Source: Candidatus Omnitrophota bacterium (GTDB lineage Bacteria > Omnitrophota > Gorgyraeia > 2-02-FULL-51-18). Taken from it: 32,143 nt of DNA. Numbering within the stretch: the stretch's first letter is position 1; each line of letters begins with the position of its first letter. The stretch covers positions 1 to 32,143 of the forward strand of contig CAMDWQ010000016.1 in assembly GCA_945877765.1 (NCBI GenBank), read 5' to 3'. A program made the position numbers and the translations under genes. The notes beneath the pieces are model-generated. The model was not told the DNA's origin, ran no database searches, and saw only the letters and a program-made list of their open reading frames with translations. Shown here piece after piece: positions 1 through 8,662 of this stretch.

Positions 1-279
1 ATAATCCACAGCCTGCCCCTTTAACATGATCCCCGATAAAAAATTTCGGGGATGACAAACTATATGTGTAACCCCTTAGCATCTACGAATACCCCCAATG
101 TCATCCCCGAAATCTTTAATCGGGGATCATACTTAAAATAATCCACAGCCTGCCCCTTTAACATGATCCCCGATAAAAAATTTCGGGGATGACAAACTAT
201 ATGTGTAACCCCTTAGCATCTACGAATACCCCCAATGTCATCCCCGAAATCTTTAATCGGGGATCATACTTAAAATAAT
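1..279. repeat. 137-bp tandem duplication carrying paired F1 palindromes
   Basis: Bases 1-137 are repeated at 138-274 with no difference that I can see, and the match continues for about five more bases before diverging at 280. Because the first copy begins at the window edge, more copies may lie upstream. Each unit holds two F1 palindromes in opposite orientation (27-57 and 99-131, then 164-194 and 236-268). Each palindrome has arms ATCCCCGA/TCGGGGAT around an A/T-rich loop and a flank ending GATGACA or starting TGTCATC. There is no open reading frame of note. The same palindromes recur at 360-390, 15348-15417, 19051-19121 and 19793-19862. Confidence 0.9.
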
Positions 280-359
280 TCGTGACTTTTAGGTTCTTTA
301 AAAAATAAGAGCTCTACCTCAAACACCGCAAAGGCAACCCATAGCTTGTCTCTTTAACA

Positions 360-390
360 TGATCCCCGATTAAAAATTTCGGGGATGACA
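360..390. repeat. Single F1 palindrome
   Basis: This is a single ATCCCCGAT...ATTTCGGGGATGACA palindrome, preceded by the same TTTAACA that precedes the first palindrome of the 137-bp unit. It lies between the arms of an imperfect inverted repeat: GGCAACCC-ATAGC at 333-345 and GCTA-GGGTTGCC at 417-428. It may therefore be nested in an older element. The rest of 391-520 is A/T-rich and I recognise nothing in it. Confidence 0.8.
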
Positions 391-521
391 TGGGCGCTTA
401 TTAATCATTCGGCGATGCTAGGGTTGCCCTGAATTGACTATAGATTAATTGTATAAATACTTAGTTATTTAATCAAATTTAAGCATCAATTGACCTCCTC
501 GGAAAACATTTTTTGGGAGTC

Positions 522-550
522 TTGAAGGTTAGAATTGAATCACGTATAAT
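522..550 (+). promoter_or_regulatory. Putative sigma70-type promoter for the giant gene
   Basis: A TTGAAG box at 522-527 (four of six to TTGACA) is separated by exactly 17 bases from a perfect TATAAT at 545-550. This would start transcription near 557 and leave a 5' leader of about 155 nt before the ATG at 713. It is the best consensus promoter that I found upstream of the first gene. A weaker alternative is TTGGTT at 631 with TATTAT at 652. Confidence 0.55.
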
Positions 551-595
551 TCGTTGACTAATAAGCTTGCATCAATACATACGGCTTTAAACCAG

Positions 596-635
596 CCCTA
601 TTTTTTGAGGTTTTAATAGGGTCAATTTTTTTGGT
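596..635 (+). terminator. Terminator-like hairpin in the leader of the giant gene (possible attenuator)
   Basis: CCCTATT (596-602) and AATAGGG (615-621) form a 7-bp stem around a 12-nt loop, and a T-rich tract follows at 626-643. No gene lies upstream to be terminated, and the predicted promoter at 522-550 is only about 45 bases before the stem, so the hairpin would sit in the 5' leader. A short competing stem, GGCT (583-586) with AGCC (594-597), overlaps its left arm. That is compatible with attenuation, but the pairing is short and could be chance. Confidence 0.35.
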
Positions 636-712
636 TTATTTTTTTACGAGATATTATATTTCTTTTGAATGTAATGACGTGTACTTGACCGACAAGGGAT
701 GAAATTAATTTG

Positions 713-3700
713 ATGAAGAAACCATCTATGTCTAAAAACGCTTTGCGCGGTATCTCGGTTTTTTTACTGGCCTCCTTATTTTCTCAGGAAATTATTTTTG
801 CTCAGGGCACTTTGCCATCCAGCCCCATTGCCATTCCGGATCAATCAGGAATCACCCGCAAGTCCGTATCAAAAAAGGGGCAAGACGTTATCATCAATAT
901 CCAAGACGCCCATTCCAAATTGGGCGCGCAGGAATCTATCAGCCAAATTCTCGACAGCCTTGTCAAAAATTATGATCTAAAACTGATTGCGCTGGAAGGC
1001 GGATCGGGCGCTATCGACACTTCGATTATTTCCAGTTTTCCCATCGAAGAGACCCGAAGAAAAGCGGCCACGTCTCTGATGCAAGAGGGAAAAATATCCG
1101 CCGGGGAATTTTACGCCATGGTTTCGGGTGAGCCGGTCACGCTATACGGCGTCGATGATCCGGCTCTTTACCGCGAGAACCTGGACGTTTTTCGAGCGCT
1201 TGTGGAAAAGAAAGTGGTGGTGCGTCAAGAGCTAAAAGGACTACAGCGCGCCTTGCACGAACTGGAGACCAAAATTAATTCTCCCGAGCTTATCGATTTT
1301 GCCCGTCACAAACTTTTACACCAAGAAGGGTCTTTTAAATTTACCGAGTACTGGGATTATTTTAGCCAAAAAGCAAAAGAAAAAGGGGTTGATCACACAC
1401 GTTATCCCAATCTTCAAAAATTATCCCAGATTGTCACGCTTGAAAAAAAGATCGATTTCAAAAAAGCGAGCGTGGAGAGAGGGGCGCTGATTGGGGAGTT
1501 AAACGGCCGGCTTTCGAAGTCCGATCTTGAAAAATTGATCTTGGAGTCTCTGCGATTTAAGCAAAACAAAACCTCGTCCGGCCGTTTCCATGAGCTGGTG
1601 GCAACTCTTTCACAAAAGACGGGGATTAGCCCCGAGTCCTACTCCAACATCATTCTTTATGCCGAATATGCCGTGATCTACGAGTCCATTGATCTTCTGT
1701 CGGTGCTGGAAGAAACCGCGGCATTTGAAAATGATATCCGTGAGAAAATTTTCCGCAATGACGATGAGCGGCAGCTTTCAAACCTCGTTCACTCAATCAG
1801 CATTCTTTCGCAGCTAGCGGACACCACTCTCTCCTCAAAAGATTACGAATTTTTTGTCCAAAATGAAGCCTCGTGCGAAATCGCCTCGATTCGCCGGGTT
1901 TTGCGCACACTCGGGGATAAATACCAAGTGCCCGCCCAGTCGTATGCCAATTTTGAAATTTTAGAAAATGCTATCCCCAACGCGAAACAGTTTTATAAGT
2001 TAGCAACCCTGCGTAACCAAGCGCTCATGGAAAATACGCTTAAGCGGATGAAAAAATCAGGTGTCCACGTCGCGGCGCTGGTGACGGGAGGATTTCACAG
2101 CGAAGGGATCTCCTCACTCATGGACAATGAAAAACTTTCGTACCTGGTGGTCATGCCGAAGTTTGACGAAAAGAGTGCTGATAGACCGTACATCACCATC
2201 CTGACGCGCAAACCCAAAGAATACGAAGAGCAGTTTAAAGATTCTGATTTTTATTTGGCTTATAGTATTGCGTCTGTGACCGAGGGGAGCCCCAACGCAG
2301 AGGCAGCGGTGAAGGAAAGAGTCGAGAAGATATTTCTCTGGGCCAATACCCAGAGCGGGAAATTATCGCCTTCTAACAGACGAGAATGGGTGGCGGAGTA
2401 TAGCAAGCAGACACAACTCTTTTATGAGACCACCGGCGAACGATCCTATCTAAGCCCTAAACAACTCGATGAATTGTACCTTCAAAAAGGGCGAGTCGCT
2501 CCTGATGGGAAGGTGACATTTACTACCGAAGCGCCTGTTTTTGACATTTTACCAAATCCGACAAAACCTGACAGGCGGTCTCCGCAAGCGTCTGCACCAG
2601 TTCTTGCACCTGTTTTGGCGCCTGCCATAGCATCTCCCAAACGAGTTCTCGCACCCATTTCAGCGCTGGTCCCCGCGCTTAACGCGGCAAGGTTGGCAGT
2701 ATCGGCTGAAAGCGCGCCACGTTTTATGTCCGATTCAACACTTTATCCCGGGATGGACATGAGAAACCCTGATCAGAGCCTGGGAAACCACTGGCTTAAA
2801 ACCCAGCTTGTGCTTTCCACGATGCTCAGTTTTTATGCCAACCCTCATATAGCCAAAGCGATTGAGGGAAGGCGGGGATATATTCCCTTTATCAGTATTG
2901 AGGCTAAAGCTAATCAGTTATTCGTTAGTCGTGGCTTATCTGCCACCAACGGTCGTTTTGGGTCTGATTTCACGGTATCCAAATACTTGGACCATCTAGA
3001 GGAAAAAGGAATTGTGCAGAGCTGGGTGAACGGCAAAGGTGTTGTCATGTTTCGTTTAAATGCCATTGCCGGTGACATGCAAGCTATTGCGGCACTCATG
3101 GCACAAGATGTGGATTTTGTGAAGCGAGATTTTGAGAATACGATGCAACCATCTTCCTCTTCGATAAACCGGTTTATCGGTGTCAACGAGCTCATGAAAT
3201 CATACACCCAGGCAACGGATACATTTTACCGGATGCCGGTGGAGGCTAAATGGACGGTGTTAAAAGCAGTTAGCCGTATGGACAGGGCTCTGCGAGATAA
3301 ATTTATCGATGAGCTTGATAAATCAGATTATGCCAATAGCCCTCTTGCGACCGCCATTCGAGAAATGATGGATTTGCCGGTTCCGCCAGATGCTGTGATG
3401 GATATCATCAATGCGCTTGAGGGGTCGGAGATTGCGTGGTTTTCGGCCGAGATGTCGGTTATTATGGGCGGATTAGGTCGTGTGAACATGTTTCACACCT
3501 CTGACATTCAGGCGGTGAAAGTATTTGCCGAGAGCCTCGGAAAGCATTTTGATTTTTGGACTTTCGAGCCTTTTTATCAATACGATGGCGCCGGCAATAA
3601 ATTATATGGCGTAGAGAATCAGGGTGCCAATGAAACTCTAAGCAATCTAAAATACAATGAGCTGCCCGACGGATTAAGTGATATTAGGATGCTAAAATCT

Positions 3701-6700
3701 TATCCAATCACGGTGGCGGGAAGACCGGTGACAGCGATTATTTATGAAGGCAAGACCAGGGACGGGCAAACCCGCTACTTTGCCGCTGATGCAGAGCGTC
3801 ATTTTGTCAAACAGATTTATTATTACCTCAACGAAACCAATGCGGATGCCCCGAAGCAGTCCGAATTTGAAGAGTTTTTTGCCAAGGCGGCTGAAATGCA
3901 TATGCTTTTTATGCAAGAAGAGAGGCGAAGGAGGTACAAAGAAGAAGGGAAAGCTAATAAGTGGAAGCCCTCCGTCTACCACTTTCATGATGGGCAAACC
4001 GCCCTTTTGTCTTACCGGCTTTCTGCCCGCAGAAGACATGCTAAGTTAGATCTTAATCCAGAGTCTGGGGAGGCATTGCTTAATCGTTCAATTGGTGGCC
4101 ATCAGACACACACCGTCGGTAATCGAGGAAGTTGGGAGAAAAACGATGTGATGACAGCTATCGAGGATGTTGTGCCAACCGCTTTCATGCAGAGTGAACT
4201 TCATTTTTGGGAAAGGTTGGGCCGTTTCGATCCAACGAGCGCCGCCCAGAGGACGTCCATGCTTCCGCCGACAAAAGTGTCAGGCAACCATCTTCAGCAA
4301 ACGGATAAATTTGATCCAAAAATACAGAGCATCGCGCTAACCAACGGGATGCATGTGGCGATCATGGCCAAATATTTCCAACTTTATATTGATGAGGTTC
4401 TGGGACCGGGCAAGTCCATCTGGGATTTAACCGTAGAGGATCTTCCGCGTGTGCGGGACTATGCCAGGAAAGTTTTGCTCCAAAATGGTAAATTTAAAGC
4501 ACTCTACAAAAACGCGAATAGGGTTGACGGTGAAGCGGACCTAAATTTACCCGACGAGCTTGACGCAAATATTCCCTTGGATATTTTTACCGGCAGAGGG
4601 GTGACGGAAAAAGCTAGCGGGAAAAGAGCCCATTATGAAAACTCTCTAAGGCACAGAGTGCTCGAATTGGATCGAAATGTGATTATTTATGCCAATGAAC
4701 AGACAAACAGCAGCTCCAAGCGGCTATGTCTAGAACTTGTTGAATCTGCACGAAAAGTCAACGCGAAGGCGGCGGCGCAAGGTAAACGCGGACGCGTGGT
4801 GGTGGTGACACGCTGGAATTTTGATGACCAATTAATGCTGGAAACCGCAGCTGATACCGGGATTAATGATTGCGATCCGGAAACGGGGGCGGCCGAATAC
4901 ACAGAGCTTGCATTTGGTCTTTTTGGACTTTTGGTGGTTGCTCCAACGCAAATGGAAGGGATTTTGCAATCTCATGGAGTGGTCGGTCGTACGGTATTCG
5001 TCCCCAGTCAACATAATTGGGAGGGATTTCGAGACCTGTTTGAAGAAATTAACCGTCTCCAGAAAAAAGACAGTAAAGGGTATTGGGAGCGGGCAGTGGA
5101 ATCTATCGCATACGCGAGAATCTTAAATTCTAAAAACACAACTTGGGAATTATTACGTCATTACAGCCGTGGTCTTGAGGCTTACCGGGATCCCGTGGGG
5201 TTGGTGAACCAGTGGATTGATCAAGCGGGAAGTATGGCGTCATTTAGAGCCCAAACTCAGCTGATTCCAGATTTATTCCGGGCAGAATTGGAAGCGCGAC
5301 TTAAGGCTGATGGGAACTTTAAAGCGATCGACTTGGGAGGTCAATCCCCCACGCAAGTTTATGTCAGGGCTGATCAGGGGCAATCAAAGCCTGTTATTTT
5401 GGCGGTAAGCAGGGCGTCTGTCCATGATCCCCAATCCCCAGTTGGAAGAGAACTTTATATCAGGTTAGCTCAAGAGCAAGTTAGCCAATTCGTCGGGGAT
5501 GCCCTTTTTGTTCGTCTTGTTGATGCTGTGACTGGGGAGTCATTGGGTCTTTTTGATCGCGCCGAGGTGACCCAAGGGAGCGGTGTCCCTATTTCTGCGA
5601 ATCCTGCTTTGGGTATTAGAGCCTTAAAACTTGAAGAGGCGCTCGTCCCGGGATTGGGACCACACATAAAAGAAGGTTCTGCATTTGGCAAAATTGTTGA
5701 AATGAAAAGGCGTGAGTTTGAAGCGTCTCTTAGAGCTGACCACGCCGATGTGAAGCCTTTCTGGAATGCCTTGCTTCAAGCAAAACGAAGGAATGATGAG
5801 CCCCAATACAAATGGAACGGCGGCGTAACGTATACGCGCCTGCCTTCTATTTTAGGGTTTGTGGATGCTTGGCTTAAGCTTAAGTCGGAGCCTATTCATT
5901 ATTCTAAACTTGTCGGACCTACAATTATCAAAAATGGTAATCATCTTGAGTCTTTTATTTTAAGGTACTTAAGTGAATTTGAGAGTAGCCAAGACTTATT
6001 TTCGCTTTTACCAGCATTAAGGGATCTCTTAGCAAGCAACCAAAAAAATCTTTCAGAGCTAAGTGATCCAAGTAGCCGAGAAGCGGTTGAAACCGTTGAG
6101 TATTCAATTGCCTATGCGGTAGCAGCTCTCCAAGCGGTTGAAGCAGTCTTGCGGGAAGGGCTCGAAACTCGTGGCGCCCGATTAGCATCATCCCCCGCCG
6201 TAACTGATTCTATCGTGGTAACAGCATCCGCAAGTCCTTTTCTCACACCTTCAGGTGTCTCGGCAGAGAATCCCGACGCCGCCCGTTTAGCGTCCGCACC
6301 CGCTGCTATCGCAACATCCGCAAGTCGTTCTCTTCCATCTTTAGATGTCTCGGCAAAGAAATTCAGCGCGAGCGTATCAAAACCTTCAAATCGTCTTCCC
6401 GCACCTTTTATTGCCCCGAACGAGAATCGCGTCGCTCTCGCATCAAACCGTCGCACACCGGACAAAACCCGTCGCGTTAGCAGAGCAAGCACTGGAAATC
6501 CGCGGCAGTTAGATCTGGCCCGAGTCATGCCCGAGGTGATCGTCGCGCTTAAGACAAACTCCGGCACGCACAATGAGCCGCTTTTGGTTAAAGCGCAAAG
6601 AGATTTGAGAGCCTATATGACCAACAAAGATGGCGGCGCTGTGGCCGAGAAATTTCGTGTGCATGCCGCCGGCGATACGGTTTTGTATGCCCAAAAAGCC

Positions 6701-7765
6701 GAAGCGGGATTTATGCACGTTATTGTCGGGGAAGATGAGTTAAGCGCGGCTAATATTTCTCAAACAGTTGATCAGATCTTTGGCGCGGTGGGCCGCCATC
6801 TCCAAGCGAAGGGCGAGGTGTTAAGTCTTTTGAATCGAATTCTTCTACGGCAGGAAGAAGCTGATGACGATCTGCAAGCCGAGCTGCGATCAGAGTCTAT
6901 TGCTTCATTACGCCAGATCGAGGCAAGCTTAGAGAAGAGTTTCTCTGCCGCGTCACCGTTTGTATTTCAAATCTCCGGCGGAAAATTAAGGGGGCTTTCG
7001 AGCACCAGCCAAGCCGTTTCTTTGAAGGATGTTTCTGCGCAACTTGCCGAGGCGTTTGCCAGCCCTGATACTACCGCTCTTTCAAGAGCAGCGGATTCTT
7101 TAGTGGAGCACCTAGCTTCGGGAACTGTCAATGTGACGGCACTTTATGATGCAATACAAAAGACGGTCAACCGACAATACGATGCCACGATCGCTGCTCT
7201 AGAACTTCGTTCGGGAAATTATTCTATTACGCTTGATGAGAGTATGTTGAGTAGTGGTGGGGTGGACTCTTTTGCCAAAAATATGCGGGAGATGGCATTG
7301 GAGATGCAGCGAGTTTTAGATAAAACTGAAGGCTCAGGGGCCAAGGTTCGGTTTAATTTTAGCGCTCTAACAGAGAACGGCGAAGAGCTTGCCAGTTCAC
7401 TTGGGCTTTTCAATGAAGTGCGCTTATTTCCAGAGGGTTCTAACAGGGCGGGGGAAATCAGGAAAGTTTTTGGAAGTAGTGCTCTTGGGAGTTCACACAT
7501 GATGGTGGCTCGCGGTCTGACGATCCCCAATCTCCAGAGCGGAGAATATTTGTTCAATATTGTACCGGTAGAAGACGGCCACGGAATTAGCGGTTCAGTT
7601 ATTTTTGCGGCCGCCCTGGCTTTGTCCGGCGGGCAGGCGCAGTTGCCACGCGTCAAAAGAACTCGCGACAACCGCACCTTTATGTACACGCCTTTAACAG
7701 AGGTCTTCAGCGATCTCATCGCCGCAATCCAGAACCAAGAGCTGGCGATAGGCACCGCCGCGTAA
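713..7765 (+). CDS. Giant secreted protein with EreA/TraB-like and degenerate GT5-like regions
   Basis: The product is 2350 aa from the ATG at 713; a TTG directly before it at 710 is an alternative start, and AAGGG at 694 is a distant Shine-Dalgarno. A signal peptide is clear: basic start, hydrophobic SVFLLASLFS, likely cleavage near IFA-QG. Residues 50-500 contain IQDAH (H67), ALEGG (E95) and VTGGFH (H462). This spacing of His, Glu and His resembles the EreA/ChaN/TraB superfamily (inference). Residues about 905-1440 resemble GT-B glycogen/starch synthases: SAEM..GGLG at 912-922, HFHDGQT at 1090, GGHQTHT at 1128, and a late E...TELAF.LFGLLVV block. The lysine of the family KxGGL motif is absent. 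Ala/Pro/Ser-rich linkers lie near 620-680 and 1815-1930. The last 400 residues are unrecognised. Function unknown; an extracytoplasmic, possibly inactive, carbohydrate-binding role is a guess. Confidence 0.85.
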   Translation: MKKPSMSKNALRGISVFLLASLFSQEIIFAQGTLPSSPIAIPDQSGITRKSVSKKGQDVIINIQDAHSKLGAQESISQILDSLVKNYDLKLIALEGGSGAIDTSIISSFPIEETRRKAATSLMQEGKISAGEFYAMVSGEPVTLYGVDDPALYRENLDVFRALVEKKVVVRQELKGLQRALHELETKINSPELIDFARHKLLHQEGSFKFTEYWDYFSQKAKEKGVDHTRYPNLQKLSQIVTLEKKIDFKKASVERGALIGELNGRLSKSDLEKLILESLRFKQNKTSSGRFHELVATLSQKTGISPESYSNIILYAEYAVIYESIDLLSVLEETAAFENDIREKIFRNDDERQLSNLVHSISILSQLADTTLSSKDYEFFVQNEASCEIASIRRVLRTLGDKYQVPAQSYANFEILENAIPNAKQFYKLATLRNQALMENTLKRMKKSGVHVAALVTGGFHSEGISSLMDNEKLSYLVVMPKFDEKSADRPYITILTRKPKEYEEQFKDSDFYLAYSIASVTEGSPNAEAAVKERVEKIFLWANTQSGKLSPSNRREWVAEYSKQTQLFYETTGERSYLSPKQLDELYLQKGRVAPDGKVTFTTEAPVFDILPNPTKPDRRSPQASAPVLAPVLAPAIASPKRVLAPISALVPALNAARLAVSAESAPRFMSDSTLYPGMDMRNPDQSLGNHWLKTQLVLSTMLSFYANPHIAKAIEGRRGYIPFISIEAKANQLFVSRGLSATNGRFGSDFTVSKYLDHLEEKGIVQSWVNGKGVVMFRLNAIAGDMQAIAALMAQDVDFVKRDFENTMQPSSSSINRFIGVNELMKSYTQATDTFYRMPVEAKWTVLKAVSRMDRALRDKFIDELDKSDYANSPLATAIREMMDLPVPPDAVMDIINALEGSEIAWFSAEMSVIMGGLGRVNMFHTSDIQAVKVFAESLGKHFDFWTFEPFYQYDGAGNKLYGVENQGANETLSNLKYNELPDGLSDIRMLKSYPITVAGRPVTAIIYEGKTRDGQTRYFAADAERHFVKQIYYYLNETNADAPKQSEFEEFFAKAAEMHMLFMQEERRRRYKEEGKANKWKPSVYHFHDGQTALLSYRLSARRRHAKLDLNPESGEALLNRSIGGHQTHTVGNRGSWEKNDVMTAIEDVVPTAFMQSELHFWERLGRFDPTSAAQRTSMLPPTKVSGNHLQQTDKFDPKIQSIALTNGMHVAIMAKYFQLYIDEVLGPGKSIWDLTVEDLPRVRDYARKVLLQNGKFKALYKNANRVDGEADLNLPDELDANIPLDIFTGRGVTEKASGKRAHYENSLRHRVLELDRNVIIYANEQTNSSSKRLCLELVESARKVNAKAAAQGKRGRVVVVTRWNFDDQLMLETAADTGINDCDPETGAAEYTELAFGLFGLLVVAPTQMEGILQSHGVVGRTVFVPSQHNWEGFRDLFEEINRLQKKDSKGYWERAVESIAYARILNSKNTTWELLRHYSRGLEAYRDPVGLVNQWIDQAGSMASFRAQTQLIPDLFRAELEARLKADGNFKAIDLGGQSPTQVYVRADQGQSKPVILAVSRASVHDPQSPVGRELYIRLAQEQVSQFVGDALFVRLVDAVTGESLGLFDRAEVTQGSGVPISANPALGIRALKLEEALVPGLGPHIKEGSAFGKIVEMKRREFEASLRADHADVKPFWNALLQAKRRNDEPQYKWNGGVTYTRLPSILGFVDAWLKLKSEPIHYSKLVGPTIIKNGNHLESFILRYLSEFESSQDLFSLLPALRDLLASNQKNLSELSDPSSREAVETVEYSIAYAVAALQAVEAVLREGLETRGARLASSPAVTDSIVVTASASPFLTPSGVSAENPDAARLASAPAAIATSASRSLPSLDVSAKKFSASVSKPSNRLPAPFIAPNENRVALASNRRTPDKTRRVSRASTGNPRQLDLARVMPEVIVALKTNSGTHNEPLLVKAQRDLRAYMTNKDGGAVAEKFRVHAAGDTVLYAQKAEAGFMHVIVGEDELSAANISQTVDQIFGAVGRHLQAKGEVLSLLNRILLRQEEADDDLQAELRSESIASLRQIEASLEKSFSAASPFVFQISGGKLRGLSSTSQAVSLKDVSAQLAEAFASPDTTALSRAADSLVEHLASGTVNVTALYDAIQKTVNRQYDATIAALELRSGNYSITLDESMLSSGGVDSFAKNMREMALEMQRVLDKTEGSGAKVRFNFSALTENGEELASSLGLFNEVRLFPEGSNRAGEIRKVFGSSALGSSHMMVARGLTIPNLQSGEYLFNIVPVEDGHGISGSVIFAAALALSGGQAQLPRVKRTRDNRTFMYTPLTEVFSDLIAAIQNQELAIGTAA
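6178..6369 (+). repeat. In-gene imperfect tandem repeat encoding the Ala/Ser-rich linker
   Basis: Two adjacent stretches (6178-6282 and 6283-6369) encode related peptides. Each begins ARLAS(S/A)PA, then has a TASAS or TSASR block, and ends with GVSAE or DVSAK. The unit is about 30-35 residues. It lies in the low-complexity linker between the GT-B-like region and the C-terminal region of the giant protein. A further ARLA-VSAES occurs in the earlier linker near 2689. Confidence 0.6.
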
Positions 7766-7781
7766 AAAAGTTTTTTTTACG
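7761..7781. terminator. A/T-rich hairpin at the stop codon of the giant gene
   Basis: CGTAAAAAA (7761-7769, containing the stop codon) is complementary to TTTTTTACG (7773-7781). The stem is nearly all A/T, and a T-run forms part of the right arm. It could help end transcription, but there is no G/C-rich stem, so this is weak. The rest of the gap to the next gene (7782-7901) shows only the AGGGAG Shine-Dalgarno at 7891. Confidence 0.25.
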
Positions 7782-7901
7782 TAATTTTAAGCATCCCGAC
7801 CGATTAATTCCAATTTACAATTCCTTCCGGTTGTATCACAATAGTCCTGTCACCTTCTTACCTAAATTTTCTTGGACTCATTTTTTTAAAAGGGAGTTGT
7901 C

Positions 7902-8642
7902 ATGCAAAAAAGGAATCTTTTTTTTAAGGCTCAATTGGCTTCTTTGGTCATTTTATTGTCATCAATACCAGCTTCTGCCGCGGTCTCGGCTGCTAATACC
8001 CCAGCGCCGGGCAGCGTTGGGGATCAGGTAGCGACTTTATGGCAGTTGATTGTCGCCGGCGGCGTGTGCATGATTTTTCAGGGACTTTTGTCAATTTTGG
8101 GGTTAGCGCTTATCCTTTATCACTTTAAAACGATCAACGTTAATCGTTTGGTGCCGGTGGATTTTTGTGAAAATCTGATGCTTCTTTTGGAAAAAAAAGA
8201 ATATGACAAAGCCATTTCTATCAGCAAGCAACAGGATAATCTGGTGTCCCAGATCGCTTTAAAAGTCCTGCCGCGTGTGGCTCGGGGGAAGCTGACACCC
8301 GCACAAGTGGAGGGTGTGATTCAAGCAGAGGGTAAAGCGCCTATTGAAAAAATGTGGCAAAACCTGGCATATCTTGGGGATGTCGCGGTGGTTTCGCCTC
8401 TTTTGGGTCTTTTAGGAACGGTGCTAGGCATTGTCAACGCGTTTCATTACTTTAAGGGCGGCTCGATTCATCCGGGAGTATTGACGCAAGGGTTGGCCAA
8501 GGCCATGGTTAACACGGTGTTTGGTTTGATTGTCGCGGTGGTCTGCCTTGTGTTTTATGCTTATTTTCGAGGGAAAGTAAGCGAAGCGACGTCTCGCGCG
8601 GAATCCGCGGCGACGGAAATGGTTCACGCGCTTTCGCGCTAA
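7902..8642 (+). CDS. exbB: MotA/TolQ/ExbB proton channel family protein
   Basis: The product (246 aa) is the channel subunit of a proton-motive-force-driven envelope motor in the inner membrane. It has an N-terminal signal-like hydrophobic stretch ending SSIPASAA, then a transmembrane segment at about 47-73. A cytoplasmic loop follows (EKKEYDKAISISKQQ...), then two C-terminal transmembrane segments. The loop leads into the family signature LAYLGDVAVVSPLLGLLGTV and then GLAKAMVNTVFGLIVAV. The ATG is preceded by AGGGAG at 7891 with good spacing. The extra N-terminal periplasmic segment is typical of ExbB forms rather than MotA. It begins a four-gene operon with exbD, a TPR gene and a VWA gene. 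ExbB, TolQ and AglR-type proteins cannot be separated by sequence reading alone. Confidence 0.9.
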   Translation: MQKRNLFFKAQLASLVILLSSIPASAAVSAANTPAPGSVGDQVATLWQLIVAGGVCMIFQGLLSILGLALILYHFKTINVNRLVPVDFCENLMLLLEKKEYDKAISISKQQDNLVSQIALKVLPRVARGKLTPAQVEGVIQAEGKAPIEKMWQNLAYLGDVAVVSPLLGLLGTVLGIVNAFHYFKGGSIHPGVLTQGLAKAMVNTVFGLIVAVVCLVFYAYFRGKVSEATSRAESAATEMVHALSR

Positions 8643-8662
8643 CCAAGAGGGGACTCGAAACC

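Noticed and set aside
1-279. Possible CRISPR array
   Set aside because: There are only two 137-bp units with identical spacers, and the repeated cores are inverted pairs, not direct repeats with unique spacers.
7219-7755. 178-codon open frame on the minus strand
   Set aside because: It lies opposite the C-terminus of the giant gene; its composition is that of a shadow frame.
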